Assembly (NCBI GenBank): GCA_903824155.1
Contig: CAIJVL010000062.1
Span: 1-16,934 of the forward strand
DNA length: 16,934 bases
Reading direction: 5' to 3'
From: Candidatus Adlerbacteria bacterium
GTDB lineage: Bacteria; Patescibacteriota; Minisyncoccia; Phycocordibacterales; SBAW01
The notes beneath the pieces are model-generated. The model did no database searches. It was given only the letters and a program-made list of their open reading frames with translations, and was not told the DNA's origin. Below, one piece after another: positions 13,528 through 16,934 of this stretch (its first letter is position 1; every line of letters begins with the position of its first letter). A program made the position numbers and the translations under genes.

Positions 13528-14550
13528 TCAAGCCTTCTCTTTTGTCTGGTTACGCATTGCCCTGATGGCTTCAACAGTGCGTCCCAACTCCTCGGCGAGA
13601 GCCTCATCCGACGGTCTGCTCTTGGCGTGGATGCGTTTGATATCCCTTGTCGTCCATACCTCCCGATGGTTACTCACAATATTCGACCTCGAAAGATCGG
13701 ATGTTGTGGAAGAACCGCCGAAAAATGCAGTAAGCACTCTTACCTCATGCTCAAGATTTTGAAGTACCTTGAGTAGAGCTATCTTCTCCGCCGCATTAAT
13801 CTTTTTGAGATTGGTGCGGCGGGGTACCTTTTGCAACCAGTCAATATGTTCTTCCAACTTGGCTCGGAGCTTGACCGAGGTTAGTTCGTAGTCCCACGAA
13901 CGCGGTACTGGTTTTGGTTCTTCGCGTTGTCGAGCAACTTCAGCTCGTAGTTCGCTGCTGCTTAAATGATGTGTCACTGCCTGCTGGGCAAAATGTGTCT
14001 GCTCTTCACCGGTTGGCAAGCGAGCTAAAACGCCGACACGCTCGAGAGGAAGCTTCTGCTCAGACACTAGAGTTTTGACTTCCTCCGGCATACTGAGCAG
14101 CTCCAGGCGACTGCGGACATAACTTGTTGGTTTGTGAATACGCTGAGAAACTTCTTTGATTCCCAGAGCATATTCCTTAACCAGCCGCAGAAAGCCCTGC
14201 GCTTCCTCGAAAGGATTGAGGTCCTTCCGATGAAGGTTCTCGGCCAAAGCCATCAGCAACAAGTCGACCGGGGCCTGCTTGTCGATAATATACGCAAGAA
14301 TGTCACGGTCGCCTTTCTTGGCAGCTGCACGCAAGCGACGCGAGCCGATAATGAGCCCGAAGGTGTCATCATCGTTTTGCTGGACAACCACAGGTTGTAG
14401 CTGCCCTTTACTCATCGAACCCGCGAGTTCGTTGAGAGACTCCTCGTCATACTCAGTACGAAGAGTAACAACATCCTCGCGTATCTTCTTGAGCGGAATC
14501 CTGCGGACAGGATTTGCAAGAGAAGAGATAGAATCGGGTAACTTCGTCAT
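13528..14550 (-). CDS. ParB-like DNA-binding protein
   Basis: 340 aa. The ParB N-terminal domain covers about 15-117, with IPLKKI, GQLQPVVV, the arginine-patch motif GSRRLRAA (69-76; Ser replaces the usual Glu of GERR) and ENLHRKDLNPFEEA (104-117). A helix-turn-helix follows at about 131-152 (IKEVSQRIHKPTSYVRSRLELL). The C-terminus (about 308-335, DEALAEELGRTVEAIRAMRNQ) looks like a second, homeodomain-like helix-turn-helix, instead of a recognisable ParB dimer domain. No ParA and no parS consensus is in the window, so chromosome partition is not implied; a plasmid-type or regulatory ParB relative is more likely. The ATG overlaps the upstream stop as ATGA and has AAGGAG 6 nt upstream. Confidence 0.85.
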   Translation of the reverse strand: MTKLPDSISSLANPVRRIPLKKIREDVVTLRTEYDEESLNELAGSMSKGQLQPVVVQQNDDDTFGLIIGSRRLRAAAKKGDRDILAYIIDKQAPVDLLLMALAENLHRKDLNPFEEAQGFLRLVKEYALGIKEVSQRIHKPTSYVRSRLELLSMPEEVKTLVSEQKLPLERVGVLARLPTGEEQTHFAQQAVTHHLSSSELRAEVARQREEPKPVPRSWDYELTSVKLRAKLEEHIDWLQKVPRRTNLKKINAAEKIALLKVLQNLEHEVRVLTAFFGGSSTTSDLSRSNIVSNHREVWTTRDIKRIHAKSRPSDEALAEELGRTVEAIRAMRNQTKEKA

Positions 14551-15266
14551 GCGCGTCTCCTTTTTCTGGCATGAATTTTGGCGCTACCGAGGACCGATTG
14601 GTACTCGACAGTAGACATTCTTTTTAGCCAAGCTCTGGTAGACCAGACGAGACTATGTTGGCGATAGGATATCCCTGCAGCTTCCAATGCCTGACCCCAA
14701 CCGCCAAATTTATCTGAAGCGGCTGTAACAAGTGCAGGGTAGGATTTTTGCATTGATTTCATACTTAAACGAATTTTCATACGTTCAAGCAAAACCAAAT
14801 ATTCAATGATACGAGATTTTGTCCACCAACCAGGAGAATTTCTTTTACGAATAATAAGGTGGCTCATACCCACTGCTTCTAAAGCCGCATACCAGGTTCC
14901 GAAAACCTTGCGCCCAGCAGAATAAATATATGAATATTTCTTACTGCGCCGTAAAAAACGGTAATTTAGAGAAACGCCTTCTGCGTGCAGCTTGAGAAGT
15001 TCCTCTTTTACTGTTTCTTTGTTCCATTTTTTTACTAGTTTTCTAGTTCCAAAATGTTTTTTTGCCTTGTCGTCAGTCCGAACAGCTGAATAAGAGATGC
15101 CTGCGGCTTCGATTGCATTTTGCCAATTTCCGAAATGTCGAAAGGCGGCACGCAGTAGTTTCCTATAATGCTTGTTTATATAGGCACTATTAAGCGGTAA
15201 TCCATTTGCGTGCCGTTCTTTTATAATTGAAACGACAAGTTGCTTGTCCCACTTTTGTCGAGGCAT
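14547..15266 (-). CDS. Triple HNH-associated-repeat protein without nuclease domain
   Basis: 239 aa with three tandem copies of a Trp-led repeat at about 6-59, 81-136 and 148-201. Each runs W-x-K...(helix)...G-x-x-L...(helix)...FG-x-W-x-x-A-(L/I)-E-A-x-G-(I/M)-S. This matches, by recollection, the homing-endonuclease-associated repeat (Pfam HNH_repeat), thought to bind DNA. No HNH, GIY-YIG or other nuclease motif is present, and the protein ends in a very basic tail (KIHARKRRRA). It is likely a DNA-binding protein; calculated charge is strongly positive. First gene of the operon: AAGGAG (15273-15278) lies 6 nt before ATG, the stop TGA overlaps the ParB-like ATG, and the promoter holds a palindrome. 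Confidence 0.8.
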   Translation of the reverse strand: MPRQKWDKQLVVSIIKERHANGLPLNSAYINKHYRKLLRAAFRHFGNWQNAIEAAGISYSAVRTDDKAKKHFGTRKLVKKWNKETVKEELLKLHAEGVSLNYRFLRRSKKYSYIYSAGRKVFGTWYAALEAVGMSHLIIRKRNSPGWWTKSRIIEYLVLLERMKIRLSMKSMQKSYPALVTAASDKFGGWGQALEAAGISYRQHSLVWSTRAWLKRMSTVEYQSVLGSAKIHARKRRRA

Positions 15267-15324
15267 GGATCTCTCCTTACAAGTCGTTAGAGATTTGAAG
15301 TTTCAAAGAACTTCCACTGCAAAC

Positions 15325-15353
15325 AATTTAACACTAAATTAGTGTTCTGTAAA
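15325..15353 (-). promoter_or_regulatory. Promoter of the HNH-repeat/ParB operon
   Basis: -35 TTTACA (15348-15353, 5/6), 17-bp spacer, -10 TAAATT (15325-15330, 4/6) with TGT extension. The expected leader is about 50 nt. Confidence 0.55.
15330..15346. promoter_or_regulatory. Palindromic operator candidate
   Basis: A perfect dyad of 8+1+8 bp, AACACTAA-A-TTAGTGTT, filling nearly the whole spacer of the operon promoter. A protein bound here would block RNA polymerase; the operon's own helix-turn-helix product is the obvious candidate, by inference only. Confidence 0.6.
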
Positions 15354-15358
15354 TGATC

Positions 15359-15389
15359 TGCTCCGCTTGCTGGACGATGTTCGAACCTA
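15359..15389. repeat. Direct repeat copy B (31 bp)
   Basis: Matches copy A at 13442-13472 in 29 of 31 positions, same orientation, 1917 bp apart. Its right end is the TAG stop codon of the DKNYY gene (15387-15389). Its left end is 5 bp from the -35 of the HNH-repeat operon. Confidence 0.85.
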
Positions 15390-16697
15390 CTGCACTATCT
15401 GACCATTGAGATATTTGTGGTTTTTATCCTGTGCATCGATTCCAGAATGAGTCGAGTTGACGATAGTTTGAAAAGTTGTTGGGTCTGCTCCCACAAGAAC
15501 ATTTCCATTTGCGTAAACATTATTAGCATCCTTGGCGTAGGATGGGACATCCCATTGATTTACTGAAGGTAAAATAGAAAAAGTATTCGCATCAGCTCCA
15601 GTTATGGGTCGCCAACCAATTGCACGGTAATACGTTGAAGAGGCGGAACTTGGATCATCGTAATAAACAGACTTAGCGTCTTTAACATAATTCCAGTTCA
15701 GTACGACGAGCGTGCCAGGATCCAAGGACGATTCCTGCCCCTCAAGATAGACATTATTTTTGTCTGCTGCCACTTGCCCGTGATTGCCCGCTAATATATG
15801 AAATGTACTAGGATCCGAACCTTGTATGCTGTGACAGCCCACGTTTATTCCGTTACTATCCAGCGTGTCTGTGTATACACTATTCTTATCTATTGCATAG
15901 TCGGAATCTGGCACAGCGGCAAACGTGGCTGGATCGGCTCCTGATAACACATTCGTCGTTCCGTTTCCAACGGCTACGCAGTACACGTTGTTCTTGTCTT
16001 TAAAATCGGTTCCGCCAGCGCTAGCGAAAGTCGGGATATCGAAAGCAACCGAGCTAGAAGCAATACCATATATGGCATTCTTATCTTTAAGCACCAACGC
16101 CCCAGGAAAGCCAGATGACGCCGGCACGTCGCTGACCGTTACGATAGTCACAGGATCTGCGCCTGCAAGTATTTGCGCATTGTGATACACGTAATTTTTA
16201 TCTTTTGCGTATGCATCCGATTCATTCGGAGGACCGTCAGAAGGTTCGAATCCAAGCACAGTAAATGTTGCAGGGTCTGCTTTCGAGATAGGAGTGTCCT
16301 GATAACTTACGAAATGGACCTGATTTTTATCTTTGTAGTAATCGGTGGTCTCAGTTGTCGTGCCGATTATATACGTTGCGACTTCTAGTGTCGGCGAATC
16401 GGCCCAAGAGAGAGTACGGATGTAAGTGGTGAAATAGGTTGAAGAAGACGCGGCAACCCAAGTAAATACAGGCGGAGCGGGAGGAGTAAACTGCTGCATC
16501 GCCGAAGCTGAGTTAGTAGGTGTTTGATTTCCTATGATTACACTAACAAGCTCCGGTACCCACAGACCCTCAGTGGCAATGAGCCCAAGGCCGATGACGA
16601 TGAGGGCGAGTAGGAAAATTCTTATTGCCTTGATAGCTGTACTAGGAGCTGCAGATAGCACAGGAGTAGAAATAGGTTGCTCTGACACAGGCGGCAT
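15387..16697 (-). CDS. DKNYY-repeat membrane-anchored protein
   Basis: 436 aa. A Pro/Ser-rich N-terminus leads to a hydrophobic segment at about 23-56, then a Ser/Thr/Pro linker and an extracytoplasmic domain of repeats. D-K/A-N/K-x-x-Y units (KDKNYVYHN, KDKNNVY, DKNSVY, DKNNVYLEG, KDANNVYANG, DKNHKYLNG) occur at about residues 123, 166, 205, 234, 270, 312, 340, 390 and 424. They are interleaved with GADPxTF units. This is the DKNYY family, common but uncharacterised. The open frame extends to 16715, but the ATG at 16697 lies 8 nt after TGC-TATGCT. No terminator follows: transcription would run into the HNH-repeat operon through direct repeat B. Confidence 0.85.
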   Translation of the reverse strand: MPPVSEQPISTPVLSAAPSTAIKAIRIFLLALIVIGLGLIATEGLWVPELVSVIIGNQTPTNSASAMQQFTPPAPPVFTWVAASSSTYFTTYIRTLSWADSPTLEVATYIIGTTTETTDYYKDKNQVHFVSYQDTPISKADPATFTVLGFEPSDGPPNESDAYAKDKNYVYHNAQILAGADPVTIVTVSDVPASSGFPGALVLKDKNAIYGIASSSVAFDIPTFASAGGTDFKDKNNVYCVAVGNGTTNVLSGADPATFAAVPDSDYAIDKNSVYTDTLDSNGINVGCHSIQGSDPSTFHILAGNHGQVAADKNNVYLEGQESSLDPGTLVVLNWNYVKDAKSVYYDDPSSASSTYYRAIGWRPITGADANTFSILPSVNQWDVPSYAKDANNVYANGNVLVGADPTTFQTIVNSTHSGIDAQDKNHKYLNGQIVQ

Positions 16698-16705
16698 ATG
16701 CCAAA

Positions 16706-16714
16706 AGCATAGCA
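16706..16714 (-). promoter_or_regulatory. Extended -10 of the DKNYY gene
   Basis: TGC-TATGCT on minus, hexamer 16706-16711 (4/6), 8 nt before the ATG at 16697; similar in layout to the yqeY-like promoter. Confidence 0.4.
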
Positions 16715-16794
16715 TGCGTTTTCAGACCAAGAGTTCGGGACTTTCTTTTCCTTCAATTTTGTAAACGTTGAAGAATAAGGCTAAAATTGACCTG

Positions 16795-16866
16795 TGACCC
16801 TACGGGGATTCGAACCCCGATTTAATCCGTGAGAGGGATTTGTCCTAACCATTAGACGATAGGGCC
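16795..16866 (-). tRNA. tRNA-Glu (CTC)
   Basis: Complete cloverleaf on minus. The acceptor stem is GGCCCTA/TAGGGTC (one G-T), and CGTCTAATGGTTAGGAC is the typical D-arm of glutamate tRNAs. The anticodon stem AATCC/GGATT has loop CTCTCAC giving CTC. The T arm is CGGGG-TTCGAAT-CCCCG and the discriminator is A. The 3' end continues CAG, so CCA is not encoded. A TATAGT hexamer at 16876-16881 lies 9 nt upstream as probable -10. Confidence 0.95.
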
Positions 16867-16875
16867 GTACACCGC

Positions 16876-16881
16876 ACTATA
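16876..16881 (-). promoter_or_regulatory. -10 element of tRNA-Glu
   Basis: TATAGT on minus, 9 nt before the first tRNA base. No good -35 is seen. Confidence 0.4.
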
Positions 16882-16895
16882 AAATAAAAATGGAC

Positions 16896-16927
16896 AAAAA
16901 GAAAGAGCGCGCCTGGCGGCGCGCTCT
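16896..16927 (-). terminator. Terminator of a minus-strand gene beyond the right edge
   Basis: Perfect 10-bp stem AGAGCGCGCC/GGCGCGCTCT with 4-nt loop, followed on minus by TTTCTTTTTG. It must end a transcript entering from outside the window and insulates the tRNA-Glu promoter. Confidence 0.75.
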
Positions 16928-16934
16928 GCTCATG

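Noticed and set aside
13328..13531. 67-aa minus-strand frame across the ParB terminator and repeat A
   Set aside because: It starts inside the 3' end of the ParB-like gene, crosses a strong terminator and a repeat, has no ribosome site and no protein-like composition.
13528..14550. Chromosomal parABS partition locus
   Set aside because: No ParA gene nearby, no parS-like 16-bp consensus seen, and the C-terminus is unlike chromosomal ParB.
13442..15389. Direct repeats as tRNA fragments
   Set aside because: GTTCGAAC resembles a T-loop, but the flanking bases cannot form a T stem or an acceptor stem.
1..16934. CRISPR array or insertion sequence
   Set aside because: No spaced repeat series, no transposase and no terminal inverted repeats were seen.
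1..16934. TGA recoding as in some CPR lineages
   Set aside because: TGA ends the 77-aa gene and the HNH-repeat gene at sensible places, and no conserved gene has an internal TGA.

Overview
The window reads as bacterial chromosome from a Patescibacteria/CPR-type organism, most likely Parcubacteria-like. This is an inference from gene content and protein style: compact core genes, an RmuC homologue, an S41 peptidase, a DKNYY-repeat membrane protein, an atypical CorA, and 33-39 bp divergent intergenic spaces. The code looks standard, because TGA acts as a stop in at least two genes (positions 12426-12428 and 14547-14549). Neither tRNA gene encodes its CCA end.

Layout. Positions 72-867: tRNA-Pro(GGG) and a DEDDh-type exonuclease, both on the minus strand. 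872-3540: rpmA (+) convergent with typA (-), sharing a bidirectional terminator, then rplI (-). 3605-5818: an S41 C-terminal processing peptidase (-) divergent from a CorA-like transporter (+), which is followed by cysS (5831-7294). 7390-9482: replicative helicase dnaB and recR. 9509-9808: a small two-helix membrane protein. 9837-10160: rplU (-). 10302-10451: a 49-aa membrane peptide. 10484-12088: rmuC (-) divergent from a YqeY-like gene (+). 12195-12725: two unknown small genes with their own promoter and terminator. 12762-13289: 3-methyladenine DNA glycosylase (-). 13528-15266: an accessory two-gene operon (-) of a triple HNH-associated-repeat protein and a ParB-like protein. 15387-16697: the DKNYY-repeat protein (-). 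16795-16866: tRNA-Glu(CTC) (-).

Functions group as translation (bL27, bL9, bL21, TypA, CysRS, two tRNAs, YqeY-like), replication and repair (DnaB, RecR, Aag, RmuC, exonuclease) and cell envelope (S41 peptidase, CorA-like, DKNYY protein, small membrane proteins).

The most striking pattern is regulatory. Ten protein genes of the ordinary chromosomal background, plus the DKNYY gene, have a -10 hexamer 6-9 nt before the start codon. In eight of the eleven it is an extended TGn-TAnnnT element, so these mRNAs should be leaderless or nearly so. Four accessory or unknown genes instead carry an AAGGAG-type Shine-Dalgarno exactly 6 nt before ATG. The second notable region is 13442-15389: the HNH-repeat/ParB operon has a 17-bp palindrome inside its promoter spacer and is bracketed by a pair of 31-bp direct repeats (29/31 identical). 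It looks like a small acquired or mobile regulatory module.
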